Of a stretch of DNA of 64,000 bases, positions 1-21,719 are shown in pieces. Position numbers and translations under genes: made by a program. Below the pieces are notes generated by a model. That model did no database searches and was not told the origin of the DNA. It was given only the letters and a program-made list of their open reading frames with translations. The DNA comes from Sipunculus nudus (Eukaryota; Annelida; Sipuncula; Golfingiida; Sipunculidae): NCBI GenBank assembly GCA_026874595.1, contig CM049309.1, positions 47,414,079 through 47,478,078 on the forward strand, in the 5' to 3' direction. Every line of letters starts with the position of its first letter. Position 1 is the first letter of the stretch.

Positions 1-399
1 TGAAGGTGATCACGATCACCATAATATACATTTGCTATTAAATAATTCTATACTTTATCCCGGCCAAAGCAATGAATTAAGGGCGAGGCTCCAGAGCTCC
101 CTAACAATGATCTTGTCGGTTACATATATGTCACAGTGACACATTCTGCTTTCCACAGATGACCCATCAGGACCTGTCATCATGTCACTTGTAAAATCCC
201 ATGACCTTGTTGTTATGATTTGTGTTCAGTCAACGATTGACGATAGTTTTCGAGGTTTGCGATGCATAACTCAGAAGCAAAGGCACTCGTTTCCAGCACT
301 AAAATCGACTAGAAACCGTGGACACATTGGGTATGGGTGATATACCCGTTATAAAAGAACAAGGTGATTAACTCCACCGCTACGTGGAGTTTTCACAAG

Positions 400-1702
400 T
401 CCGAATTCCGAAGAATTTTTCAGCCCACAGGTCACACAATATAGGTCACCATGAACTAATTTCAGGTTTCCAAAGACATTTGACTAGGACCTCCCTGAAT
501 TTTATGTTAAAAGATTCTAGGCCTAACGGATACAATTTGTGCCCTGTTTGATTGTCTGGGTGCTTATATGACATCTTTTCTGATAGGTGGCAAAATATAG
601 GTCACGGTGACCTAATTTCAGTTTTCCACAAACATTTGCCAAGGACGTGTCCGAATAATACATTAGAAGATTATAGGCCCAACAAATAAATGTGTGCCCT
701 GCCTGACATTATGGATGCTCAAAATCCGGTTTTCAGCCTGTATGTCACAAAATATAGGTCGCCATGAACTTATTTAAGGTTTCCAAGGACACTTGCCTAG
801 GACCTCCCTAAATGTCACGTTTGAGGATTCTAGGCCTTATCGATTCAATTGGTGCCCCTCTGACTGTCTGATGTTTAAAAACCTTGTTTTCGGCCCAAAG
901 GTCATTAAATATAGGTCACCATGACCTAATTTAAGGTGTCCAAGGATATTTGCCTTGAAACTCCCAGGATATTAAGTTAGAAGATTCTAGGCCTCAAATA
1001 TACGATTTGTCCCCATCTGACATTCATGGTGCTCGAAAGCATGGTTTTGGCCTGTAGGTCACAAAATATAGATCGCCATGAACTTATTTAAGGTTTCCAA
1101 GGACACTTGCCTAGGACCTCCCTAAATGTCACGTTTGAGGATTCTATACCTTATCGATTCAATTTGTGCCTCTTCTGACTGTCTGATGCTAAAAACCTTG
1201 TTTTCGGCCGAAGGTCATAAAATATAGGTCACTATGACCTAATTTCAGGTTTTCAAGGTGATTGGCCTAGAAACTCCCAGGATATTGTGTTAGAAGATTC
1301 TAGGCCTCACAGATACGATTTGTCCCCATCTGACATTCAGGGTGCTCATCTTTTCCCTATAGGTCACAGAATATAGGTCACAGTGACCTAGTTTCAGGTT
1401 TTCAAGGACACTTGCCCAGGATCTCCCAAAATGTCAGGTGAGAGGTTTCTAGGCCTTATGGATACTATTTGTGCCTCATCTGAATATCTGGGTGCTCAAA
1501 ATCATGTTTTCGGCCCGTAGGTCACAAAATATAGGTCACCATGACCTAATTTCGGGTTTCCAAGGGGATTTGCCCAGGACCTCCCTGGATGTACAGTTAG
1601 AAGTTTCTATGTCTAACGGTTATGATTTGTTACGGCCGGACGGACGCCTGACAAAGGGTGATCGCTATAGCTCAGATGACTTACAGTCAGCTGAGCTAAA
1701 AG
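400..1702 (+). mobile_element. Pearl-like / Helitron-type non-autonomous element
   Basis: Satellite core, then a CGGACGG microsatellite near 1,632-1,645, then a hairpin at about 1,669-1,700 (AGCTCAG.TGACT / AGTCAGCTGAGCT) ending in CTAA. A tandem core of about 160 bp, a tetranucleotide microsatellite and a 3' hairpin followed by CTRR is the layout described for bivalve pearl elements and Helitrons. The 5' end (TC) is not defined; 400 is a guess. The 3' end abuts the AT-rich repeat beginning at about 1,703. Confidence 0.55.
438..1625 (+). repeat. 156-bp tandem satellite array, about 8 units
   Basis: A repeated core (aatataggtc) starts at 438, 594, 751, 908, 1065, 1221, 1370 and 1528, giving a 149-158 bp period. 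Each unit carries a palindromic block, then caggtttccaagg, a cctaggacctccc-like block, gattctaggcc and a pyrimidine-rich tail. Five units hold a perfect AGGTCAnnnTGACCT palindrome (599-613, 913-927, 1226-1240, 1375-1389, 1533-1547). The array passes directly into a CGGACGG microsatellite and a hairpin, so I read it as the core of a pearl-like, non-autonomous Helitron-type element. The short open frame at 1471-1800 runs across repeat and hairpin and is not a gene. Confidence 0.9.
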
Positions 1703-3060
1703 ACCTAGCCTCAAGATGGAAGGCCACTTCGAATGGACAAAGCAAACAAGGCACCCATTGGTCACGGTGCTCAGCTGAATTTTTTAAAGATTTAAATTAA
1801 TGCAACAATTAGCTGATTTTTTTTTATTTGAGAAAAAGGAAAAAAATATACTTTTTTCTATTTTTTATATATAAATTAGCACTTTAAAAGCTAAGAAAAA
1901 ATGGCAGTGCTATCAAATACTAAATATATGTTTGCCAAATTAATCCTGTGCACCCCAACAAACTATATTCAAGATGCAGGAGCCTCTCATTATCACATGT
2001 CAGGTATTAAATATCAGTATTCTAGCTATGTGACAGTAATATGTTCGTAAAATATCGACTCAACTGGGATTATATCAACCCCTGTCAATCATAGAATAAG
2101 GAAGAAAGCGGAGATTAGCTCAAGTATAATAATACACATTTAATTTATTCCGTCAAAAATAAAATGCTGCAAAAAATTTGCATTTTCAAAGGAGCAAAAA
2201 CTAAATCTGATAAGTACATATATTGTTCTTTGTAATACATGCATTTGGCCAACAATATGTGTTAATGTAATTAATCATTCTGAAAATGAACAGGTAATTA
2301 TTACCAAATGCAAAATCAAAAACATTTTAATCATGGCTTTAATATATAATTAATAAGTTTAATCATATTACAATACACAGCTGCATACTTAAACTAAAGA
2401 TTACAGAACACTTGAATCGATTCTGCACATAAGGTGATTCATAATTCTAAATTGCTCATCATATTTCACTAATTTGACAGATAACACCAATATTATGTAT
2501 CAAATGTATTTATTTTTACCACAAAAATATATCTGATAAAAACAATAAATATTTATAAATAAAACTTATTTAGTATTCACAATTCTAAATTACAGCTTTA
2601 TTTATCTATAATTTGGCTCATATAATATCAATTTATTGATACTGGTCGGTTTAATTATATCTCAATTTTGTTAATTTTAGTTAAAAGGAAAGTTATTTCT
2701 TAAGACATGTTACATTACCTCTGGATTAGTCCTTCAATTACTAACACAACTTTACAATTAATAAAATACAGTTAAAAAATAACAATTGTTGCATAACACT
2801 TGGTGAATTTGCTGTGTGTGAGGGGTTGGGAGAAGTTAAGGTGGGGGGATAGGTGATATGGGAGTCACTGTACTTGTGTATTATGAGGTGATATGAGAGT
2901 CACGCTAATAAGGTTGTCCAGGCAGGGCTGAAGTTACCAGAAGTGGGCTGTCTGGGGATTGACAATGCAATGACAATTGAGGGCCTCCAAATAAAAATTC
3001 AATTTCAAATCCAATTTTTGCATGAACTTTTAATTTCAAATTTCAGATTTTAAAAGATCA
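1703..3060. repeat. AT-rich interspersed repeat R1, copy 1
   Basis: This stretch realigns with 24,225-25,565 and, more weakly, with 43,495-44,340. Shared blocks include tcaagatggaaggc (start), gtgctatcaaatactaaata, aataaggaagaaagcggag, aataatacacatttaattta, atggctttgatatataatt-like, and a 3' part with gaggggttggg and gcagggctgaag. No open frame is conserved between copies, so it looks like a non-coding repeat, possibly a long 3' part of a retroelement. The class is unknown. Confidence 0.7.
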
Positions 3061-3639
3061 TTATTTATATATATACTGTGAAAATTAAATCAATAGTGCT
3101 TATAGGAATAAAATGTGCCGTGGTCTAGGTTGGACCAAATTTTAGGTATTGATTTTATAATTATGCTAATTTAACTTAACAATTTTCTGAATTCTGATCT
3201 GATTTCTAGTATTCAATTAAATCTTGAATAAATAAAGATATATTTTCAGCAAAAAAGTCTCTAGCTCCAACAATTATCTTGTTCGCTGTGTAAATATATT
3301 TCCGGTTTTTTGACAAATTACATTATGTTTGAGCAGATAACTTTTTACCTTAACAATTTACACAATATTGCCCTAATTTCTAATATGTACATAGGAAATA
3401 TACACAGAAATGATAAAATCAAACATGAATACATTATTCCTAGTTATTTTCATAGTAGGCAGTTTTGATGTGTAACAATAGATTTTTACTTTGAAACAAA
3501 GCTTTTTTTCTTTAATTTCTCGGGGGAACGAAGTCGCAATGACCAAGAGTTGGTTTGGTAGAAGGACTTTGGGACATCTAACTCTATGTAGGATTTTTAT
3601 TCAATTAGTACAATGATTTCAAAATGTGCCTTGTTAACG

Positions 3640-3703
3640 GACGGCCGGACGACGGACAAGGGACTATATCTATAGCTCAGATGACTTATAGTCAGCTGAG
3701 CTA
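3640..3703 (+). mobile_element. Second Helitron-like 3' end module
   Basis: A cggacggccggacgacgg microsatellite is followed by ctatagctcagatgactta and the complementary agtcagctgagctaa. It has the same structure and nearly the same sequence as 1,632-1,702, ending CTAA before T, which fits Helitron target use. No satellite core precedes it here, so this is a short or 5'-truncated member. Confidence 0.5.
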
Positions 3704-3914
3704 ATAAACGAGGATCTTTTGGATTTGTACCAATCATACAGGTGTCTTTATGATACAAAGTCTGATCATTACAAAAACAGAGACATGAAAAACCGCAGAA
3801 ATGGCACAAAATCTTGGAAGTTCTGTTAAATATTCCTTGTTTGCATATTTGTGATCATATGGGTGATAATATATCACAAGATATGACCCTACTCTTCAGC
3901 GGGAAATCAGATTT

Positions 3915-4036
3915 GCTTTTTGTATAGGAACATGTTGCATAAGTGTATGTGGGTCGAAAGAAACAAAACGTTGTAACATGTTTGAAGATGCGCGATCCGC
4001 AATATGTTGCGCAACATGTTCCCTGGTGTATGGCCG
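3915..4036. mobile_element. MITE with TTGCGCAACATGTTGC-type subterminal palindromes
   Basis: The right end (ttgcgcaacatgttccctgg, outer part ggccggc) is the reverse complement of the left end of a related element at 23,975-24,160. The internal part is rich in acatgttgc. It lies about 240 bp upstream of gene 1. The same place upstream of gene 2 (27,584-27,600) keeps only a short ctagtgtattgccgg remnant, so it is an insertion/deletion polymorphism between the paralogues. Confidence 0.45.
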
Positions 4037-4225
4037 GCTAAAACATCTGCTGTGTCCGTCCCATGAACACACCAATTAGGTCACTCTCACATCTCGCAAT
4101 GATATTCATGTTATATTTATGCCTTATCTTCTGTATAAATGTGCAACTTTAAGGAAAAAGTAAACTTGAGATAAATGACACACTCTGTAAAAGTAACACC
4201 TGCAGAAAGTTTTAAGGTATATGTG

Positions 4226-4231
4226 TATATA
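4226..4231 (+). promoter_or_regulatory. TATA-like box of protease gene 1
   Basis: TATATA lies 46 bp upstream of the ATG. The element is at the same distance in gene 2 (27,786) and nearly so in gene 3 (54,127), although gene 3 is otherwise diverged upstream. This would leave a very short 5' UTR of roughly 15-20 nt. No transcript evidence is available from sequence alone. Confidence 0.45.
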
Positions 4232-4271
4232 CATTACTTTGCGTGCTTATTCCGTGAAAAGCACTCCGACA

Positions 4272-14871
<10,600 letters not shown>

Positions 14872-14899
14872 AAAATTTAATTACAATGCCGAATATATG

Positions 14900-14905
14900 A
14901 ATAAA
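14900..14905 (+). terminator. Polyadenylation signal, protease gene 1
   Basis: AATAAA lies 29 bp after the stop codon, within gaatatatgaataaacct. The motif and its context are conserved in gene 2 at 35,832-35,837. Confidence 0.75.
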
Positions 14906-15380
14906 CCTGTCAAAATTTAACTTTTTCTTGTATTTACTGAAGCTTTTATTTTTATATTTTTGTGAGTTTCACTATGGAAAAAGTTGACTTTCCCGTTCCC
15001 ATGTATCTCCATTTGTCGTTTAGATATAATCTGATTACCTGTAGGAAAACTAAAAATAACAAAATTCTATGGACGCTGGGAACAAACATTTTGTACGAGC
15101 GGGCAGTTTTTTTTTGTTTATATTTAACCGGATGAGAAACATGAGGTGGAATTTTGCAAGCTTGCCAAGAAATGCAAACGTTTCATGTTGGATATGGTCA
15201 ATACAAAATTTAGTAAATTTCCATACCTTTAAGAATTCTTTTATGTCATTGCTAAAATTAGCAACATTACCGAGGACGTGGTATCCGTTTGCAAAAAAAA
15301 AAAGATCCATGTGGCCTAATAGATATTCACCAGTATCAGTCTGATCTGCCCTTAAGAATTATATGTATTATATAAATATA

Positions 15381-15554
15381 CAGTGAAAAATTGTTGTGTC
15401 GAAGTCAAAGGGACCCTCAGAAAACTACGACACATCCGAGGTTCGACACAAGCTGGTTTTATTTGGTAATAATGTAACTACAGTTGTCCGGAATATCGAG
15501 TCTGTAACTTTGACATAAGCGAGGTATTCGACTTATGAGAGTTCCACACAACAA

Positions 15555-15556
<2 letters not shown>
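15381..15556. mobile_element. pogo/Tigger-like MITE downstream of gene 1
   Basis: It begins cagtgaaaaattgttgtgtcg and includes ggttcgacacaag and ggtattcgactta. It is 5'-complete but has lost the outermost right end where a (TA)n run starts. It is homologous to 36,350-36,525 (same site after gene 2) and to 28,375-28,560. CAGTG.AACCTCG-type ends and TA flanks fit the pogo/Tigger branch of Tc1/mariner. Confidence 0.65.

Positions 15557-15617
<61 letters not shown>
15557..15617. repeat. (TA)n microsatellite
   Basis: A long TA run directly after the MITE end. The counterpart in unit B lies before the MITE (36,285-36,349), so the tract has moved or expanded separately. Confidence 0.95.
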
Positions 15618-15619
<2 letters not shown>

Positions 15620-15780
15620 TAAAACTCTGAAGAAAAACAACACTGTTAATTCACAACAGTCTGTTTCACGGGATGCGGCCCGATCATCAGGTGAATGTGG
15701 TTAGAATGAAGCTAACGGCGTGGTTTGAAAGCCGAGACTTTACGAGATTACGAGATTAAGCTTTGTGCGATTCGGGTCGG
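15618..15780 (-). mobile_element. Inverted Penelope-like terminal fragment
   Basis: Read on the minus strand, the segment runs through ccacattcacctgatgat, the ribozyme-like motif, and aacagtgttgtttttcttca to gagttttatatat, which is typical of Penelope-like element ends. It is opposite in orientation to the reverse-transcriptase remnant at 16,044-17,640 and absent from unit B, so it came in after the duplication. Confidence 0.5.
15649..15696 (-). ncRNA. Hammerhead-ribozyme-like motif in Penelope-like end
   Basis: On the minus strand: stem I strand ATTCAC (15,696-15,691), core CTGATGA (15,690-15,684), stem II CGGG/CCCG, core GAAA (15,667-15,664), a short stem III (ACA/TGT), a U at the cleavage position (15,655), then GTGAAT, which pairs with the first strand of stem I. 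This matches the three-stem hammerhead layout with a very short stem III, known from Penelope-like elements. A U-U mismatch closes stem II next to the core, so activity may be weak or lost. Confidence 0.5.
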
Positions 15781-15867
15781 GGGGGGGGGGGGCATGTGAA
15801 AGACTGACACTGATCCTATTGTCCTAGGGTGCACAATAGGATTGGTCGGGGTACACGTGCGATACTG

Positions 15868-15997
15868 GAACATAACAGGGCAGGGCAAAGAGGTTATTTA
15901 TTGTTGTAAATCTTTTTTACAACAATAAATAACATCTTTACCCTGCCCTGTTATGTTCAGGGCAAAGAGGTTATTTATTGTTGTAAATCTTTTTTAA
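15868..15997. repeat. 43-bp-arm palindrome plus a third direct copy
   Basis: GAACATAACAGGGCAGGGC at 15,868 and the stretch to about 15,910 are complementary to 15,916-15,958, with few mismatches and a loop of about 6 nt. Part of the arm (gcaaagaggttatttattg onward) is then repeated directly at 15,961-15,997. A short hairpin (atcctattgt/acaataggat) precedes it. The block sits between the inverted Penelope end and the main Penelope relic and is missing in unit B. Confidence 0.85.
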
Positions 15998-16043
15998 ATA
16001 TATATATATATATACTATTACTCTATTTATACGCTCCATTTAT

Positions 16044-17640
16044 ATTGAGCGCTCTTTGCAACAACAACTGTTGACATTGAACGAACTAGTTTTGACTAGC
16101 CCACCAAAACATCCCGCTGCCAAATCAAAAAGATAACAGAAAACTCATTGAGAAAACGGAACACCTCTACAAATGTATGATATGGAAAGCGTACTTCTTT
16201 TTGAACCCAGATGCCAAACCAGATGGCGACAACATTTTGGATTTAATTCAATAAAGACACCACCATGTTACTATACCGGAAACGTCGAACTCAGACTGTC
16301 GAAAATGATTGTAACAATAACAAAGTAGATTGTCGTTTCCCGAAACCTTATCAGCCGACATCAACAAGAAAATAAAAACGACTGAAGAACTCCTCGTACC
16401 CGTAGAGAAAAATCCGACAACTTCTACAAAATAGAGGCTCCAGTGTCCACAGACCTACTGGAGAAGAACATTAAAAAAAAAACTACTAAAAGGTGAGCCA
16501 GACAGTCATCCACTCTATCCAGCAAGAACCAAAGCACATTACAGATGATAGAATTAATAAAACAGCCAAATGAGAGGCATTTATAAAGACCACAAACCAA
16601 ATTTTGCCAATGATCCTCCATGCCGGCTCATAAACCGATCTAATCCCGAGGTCGGGAAGATGAGCAAACAGCTATTTTACAAAATCAACAACAAAGACTT
16701 AGAACATTGAGGTCTAAATCAGTGGAAAAACACGGCAGCTGTACTATCATGGTTAACAACACCACACAAAAGGAGTTATATTCCTTCATAACATTTGATG
16801 TTATAGAATTCTATCCATCAATTACGGCCAACCTGTTGGATGCTGCACTCGACTTCGCCTCTAAATACAAAGACATCACTCCAGAAGAACGGAAAATCAT
16901 CGAACATGCAAACTAAGCCAGCCTATACCACTTTGAGGAACCATGGGGGAAAAGGGCTACATATAAACTATTTGTTGTCACAATGGCCAGTTAGTAACCT
17001 ATGAACTAGTCGGTACATTCCTACTGTATGAAATCTAAAAAAATGCACAACAAAATGTTGGTATATTTAGGGACGATTGCCTCAGAGTATTAAAAGCCCC
17101 CCCCCCCCCAGCAAAATAAAAAGCCAAACAAAAAAAAATCGGTGCCATTTTGAAGAGCCATAACCTGAGAACTGAAGCGAACAAGAAAATCGTCAACTTC
17201 CTCGACGTCACATTAAATCTCTCGACAGGAAAACACACACCGTACAACAAGCCCAACAACACACCATTAAATGTACATCGCAAATCCTACCACCCACTGA
17301 GAGCTATAAAGAACATCACAGAATCCATTAACAAGAGGCCAAGGGAAATATCATGTGATGAAGAATCTTTCACATAAGCAAACCCCCCATACCAAGAAGC
17401 TCTACAAAAAAGTGGTTACAAGTACCAACTGAAATTGACACCAAAACAGACAGACACAGCAGTGAAAAAAAAAACGACAGCGAAATATCATATGGTTCAA
17501 TCCACCATACAGTGAAAATGTCGCCATCAACCTTGGCCGAAATATGTTGAAAATGCTTGCATGACGAAGAATTTTCCCCTTAACCATGTCCTACACAAGC
17601 TGTTCAATTGGACCATAAAAAATAGGAGATGGGAATATCA
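16044..17640 (+). pseudogene. Penelope-like element relic, copy A (reverse transcriptase)
   Basis: Broken reading frames carry parts of a Penelope-type reverse transcriptase. These are a finger-region stretch (TCRHIHPSDPEVGKISK-like, clearer in copy B), [20 protein letters not shown], the catalytic-loop relic GIFRDDC near 17,047-17,094, and [18 protein letters not shown] with KPNNTPL near 17,190-17,270. Frameshifts and stops are frequent and the C-terminal endonuclease part is missing. It aligns with 36,530-38,060 at the same position behind gene 2, so it was present before the duplication. Confidence 0.8.
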
Positions 17641-17668
17641 TTTGATGGTATCCGCATATCCTCCTTTC

Positions 17669-17890
17669 TTATCCTACGAATGTAAAATACTGCCCACCAC
17701 CCGGACTATCACCAGACAGTGTTGGGATAAGAGTTAAGGCATGTATGGATGCAAGGCAGTTTGGTGAAGAAATATTTGCATCAAAATTGTCTATAACTGC
17801 TTTTACTAAGCCATGAACCTCTGACCGTCTCAATCGTTTTGGGTTTGGTTCATTATCTGACTTCCTCCGGGGATGGATACTTTGTAACAC
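17669..17890 (-). pseudogene. Possible fragment of an unnamed transposon protein
   Basis: A 73-codon open stretch on the minus strand reads RRKSDNEPNPKRLRRSEVHG and then VIDNFDANISSPN. The composition looks like real protein and the latter phrase recalls uncharacterised mollusc/cnidarian transposon-linked proteins, from memory only. There is no start context and no neighbouring exon. It may belong to the same family as the relic at 25,545-26,800. Confidence 0.3.
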
Positions 17891-17894
17891 TTAG

Positions 17895-18350
17895 GAACCT
17901 GGGGGCTATTTCTCAGTGTATAACCCGTTTGAGACTAACTAAAGAGAAACTCACTGCGTGTGTATTCATTATATGCCATATAGCAGGGCCAATAGTGTTT
18001 TATTAAATTGGGCTATTGGCCAATTATAATGTCTGTTTTCTCATACAGTGGTTGCTGATGAATTAAACACAGACTTGATACACACACTGGAACTGGGCAA
18101 CAAAGACGTCTGACAAAAATCTAACTTTCAATTAATTCCCCCCCCCCCCCCAATAAACAAACAACAAAACTGAGGTTGCGCCAAAAATATTTGTTATATC
18201 AAAAAGGGTCATATTTTAATAATTTTAGCAGCAATCTTGGACTCCATCTTAATAATGTATTAACTAAATAAATTTCTTATGGCCCCATTTTATTCCTTGG
18301 GTTAGGAGCAAAAATATATGAATTGTCTCGAATCATAAAAGAGTTAAAGG
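17895..18350. other. Spacer without recognised features
   Basis: AT-rich sequence with a poly-C run (18,140-18,151). I see no exon, domain or repeat end here. Confidence 0.5.
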
Positions 18351-18354
18351 TATA

Positions 18355-21300
18355 TTGGTGATTGGCGACCTTCTTTCAAATAGGAAAACAATGGGTCGAC
18401 TGTGAAAGAAGTTGATATAAGAACAGCAGTGTCAACAGATCATTCAGCAATAAATTTAGAATTAAACGATCTTTAGTATTCAGACTCCGGTCCGTCTCAC
18501 TGGAAGTTGTACACATCCTTATTAGAAGATAAGGAGTATGTGAAAATCATAAAGCAGCTGATTGATGATATAGAAAACGATAATTTAAATCAGAGCAAGA
18601 ACTCTCAAGAAAGTTGGGATACATAAAATATAAAGTCAGAGAACAGTCGATGAGGTATTCAAAAAGAAAAGCAAAAGAAATTCGTAGTGAATTGAGAAGT
18701 TTAGAAAACCGTGTTTCTGAAAAGAAAAACTTCTTAAATGAAGGTGTTTTAGGAACCGAAGAATACAAAAATGTTAAAGCTAAACTTGAATAATATTATA
18801 ACAAACTGACCGAAGGAATTAAAATAAGGTCTCGGGCTCAGTGGTACGAATACGGAGAAAAATTCTGGTCCTGGGACCAGGAAATATTGAGAGAAAAAAA
18901 GAAACGTTATAAGATAAAATATCAGCGAAAAATTAAGATATCGGAAAATGGATGTGATAATTTCTTGGAAAATATTAACCTAGAAAAGGTATCGGATGAA
19001 GAAAAACTGATGTTGAATGAGTCCACGTCACTGCAAGAAATAAAACAAACTTTATTGTCGATGCCTAAAACTAAAACGCCTGGTAACGATGGACTTCCAG
19101 CTGAGTTTTACCTAAAAGTTTTCGATAAACTGGGCAAACATTTAATAAATTGTTTACGAGATAGCTATTCCAGAGGTTACTTATCATGTTCTCAAAGGCA
19201 AGCTATAATATCATTGTTTCAAAATACTGGTAAAGATAACCGTCTATTGAAATAATGGAGACCGATTAGCCTCATTAATACAGATGCAAAAAAATAATCA
19301 GTAAACTATTAGCAGTGAGATTAAGACGTGTTTTACCAAGGATTATAAGTACGAATCAATTTGCGTTTGTTAAAGGGCGAACCATAGAGGAGCTTTAATT
19401 TAAGATCGATTCTCGGTATTCTGGAGCATTCATAAACAGTAAAGGGTATTTTATTCGCAGAGGATTATGAAGCTGCTTTGATTCTTTGGATTTTTACTTC
19501 ATAAACTCTGTGTTAAAGAATTTCGGTTTCCCGCATTATTTTTTAAGGAATTACATATTACAGAACTAACTTGACAATTGTGTCGTTAGCAATGGTTTCT
19601 TACCTGTTGAACGAGGACGTCGCCAAGGGGACCCATTATCTCCATATATACTTTTTATTATCAATTGAAGTTTTGACTAAGATAGTCTTAGATAACACGC
19701 ACATAGAAGGGTTAGATAGTTCGATATCTGTGGAAACCAAATAACATCTGTGCTCTTCGCTGATGACTCTACATTTTTAATTAAAACGTAAACTACTTAA
19801 AACAAGCAGAAAAGACATTATATCTATTTGAGGAGTATACTTCGCTTAAACAAAATCGTGAGAAATCTTAGATAGCGTGGATAGGAGAATCTAGGAATCA
19901 ACCGAAGCTAGGTCTACCTTATATATGGTTGGATCTTAACGTAGAATACATACGGATTTTAGGAATAGATATATCTTATAACAAAGAACTAAGTTATACA
20001 AGAAATTTTGATAAGGTAATTGATAATATCAGGACAACCCAAAGAAAGTGGAAGATTCGCAACTTAACATTATACGGAAAGACATCCACATTGAAATCTC
20101 TCATATTACTTAAAGCTATGTATGTGTGTAATGTGTTAATTCCACCAAAGAATTGTATCAGTAAAGTGAAGGATCATGTGGCCGATTTTATATGGACGGC
20201 GGCGTTCCAAAAATTAAATACAAGGTTATTATTCAAGAAAAAAATGGAAGATTGGGGTTAACGGATTTGGCAAATATGGCCAAGGCACGGAGGATACTCT
20301 GGATAAAAAAAAATTGAAAAGGAAGAAAAATTATGGAAGTTGATACCTGGTTTTTATCTTACAAAAAAAGGGTTCAAGTTGCCAGGTACAAACCTGGATA
20401 AATCAAGAATGAAATCAGCTGTGCCTTTATTTTATAAACAATGTTTATCTGAATGGTGTGATCTGCACGAGAGTGACCCGTGTGATAAGGTCGGTGATAG
20501 AACAACCCTTGTGGAATAACAAGTATATCAAAATTAAGGGGAAATCGATATACTTTGAGGATTTTTTCAGAAAAAGGATTGAACCTTATAAAATATCTAG
20601 TTGGTAATACTGGCAAATTAAGTGTTAAGTGATCGTAAAGTACCCACGTCAAAGGTGTTCAACTGGCTTATGATAAAACATACAATTAAAAAAGCGTGGC
20701 TACAAATACTTAAGAGAGTCGTTGGATATACTGACAGCTTCGGAACATACATGTATACCACTTGAAGATAGTAAGGTGAATATAGATAAGATTAGCTCCA
20801 AAGGTATATATAGTAGACTAATATTGAATATACAGGAAATTCCGACTGGGATGTGTTATCTAGAGAAATGTGTTAACGCTAACAATAACTGGGAAAATGT
20901 ATACAAAACTGTTTACAGTACAACTGTTGATACCAGGTTACAGGCTTTCCAATATAAGATTTTACAAAAATTATTGCCTGTTAATGCCATACTGAAAAGA
21001 TGAAAAATCGTTGTCTCGAGTAGACGTAGTTATTGTTTTCTATACAACGAAAGTATTGACCACATTTTTTTGTGAATGCAAAGTTCCGTTTTCAGTATAT
21101 CTACAAATTAAAAATAAATTAGGAAAATTAGAGGTGGACTTGCCAAGTTGTACAAAATTAAATATACTTACAGGGATTCGACATACTGAGCCGCGGAGTA
21201 GTCTGATAAATCATATTATATTGTTGTATAAATATATGGTGTTCTCACACAGGAACAAGGCAGGTATATGCCACTTGGATGCTTTTTGTGTGATATTAAA

Positions 21301-21715
21301 TTAGTATGAGAGGATCGAAAGGGTTATTGCAAAGAAAGGTAACAAATACAAGTATCATATGGAGAAATGGGAACCCATTTTGATAAACCCAGTATGGAGT
21401 AAATTTTACAATGGAAATAATGAAAGAAATATTATGTGTTTCGCACGTGTCTATTGATGCGTGTATATGTATTCAAATATGTACATATGTAGTTATGTGC
21501 GTCTGACATTGGTAGTTGTACCACCACTACATATGTTAAAGTCCTTATGGTTTAGTTTTTTTTTTTTGTAATGGTCACTGTCTGTCCTGCGATCGTTTAA
21601 CTGTGAATGTTTTTGGTTACATGTAATTTTTTGTCATTATGTATTGAATACTACTCTTGCTTTGTATTGTATATGTGTATTTCCTGTAATATTTGTTTGA
21701 ATAAAGAATTTTAAA
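18355..21715 (+). pseudogene. 5'-truncated, decayed Tx1/L1-type LINE
   Basis: The remnants lie in order on the + strand. First is an endonuclease end (STDHSAINLELND, 18,430-18,470) and SGPSHWKLYTSLLEDKEYV. The reverse-transcriptase start follows (KTKTPGNDGLPAEFY, 19,070-19,110; SQRQAIISLF), then WRPISL, GDPLSPY and FADDST relics. LRILGIDISYNK-like and RKWKIRNLTLYGKTSTLKSL (19,940-20,110) are typical of the C-terminal half in the Tx1 branch of L1 elements. Stops and frameshifts interrupt every segment. It ends with aataaagaattttaaaaaa near 21,700, the likely 3' tail. The first part of the element is missing. Confidence 0.8.
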
Positions 21716-21719
21716 AAAC

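Noticed and set aside
438..1625. CRISPR-like array
   Set aside because: Units are ~156 bp, diverged throughout and without unique spacers; it is an animal satellite.
1471..1800. 109-codon frame at the end of the satellite array
   Set aside because: Crosses satellite, microsatellite and hairpin; no domain.
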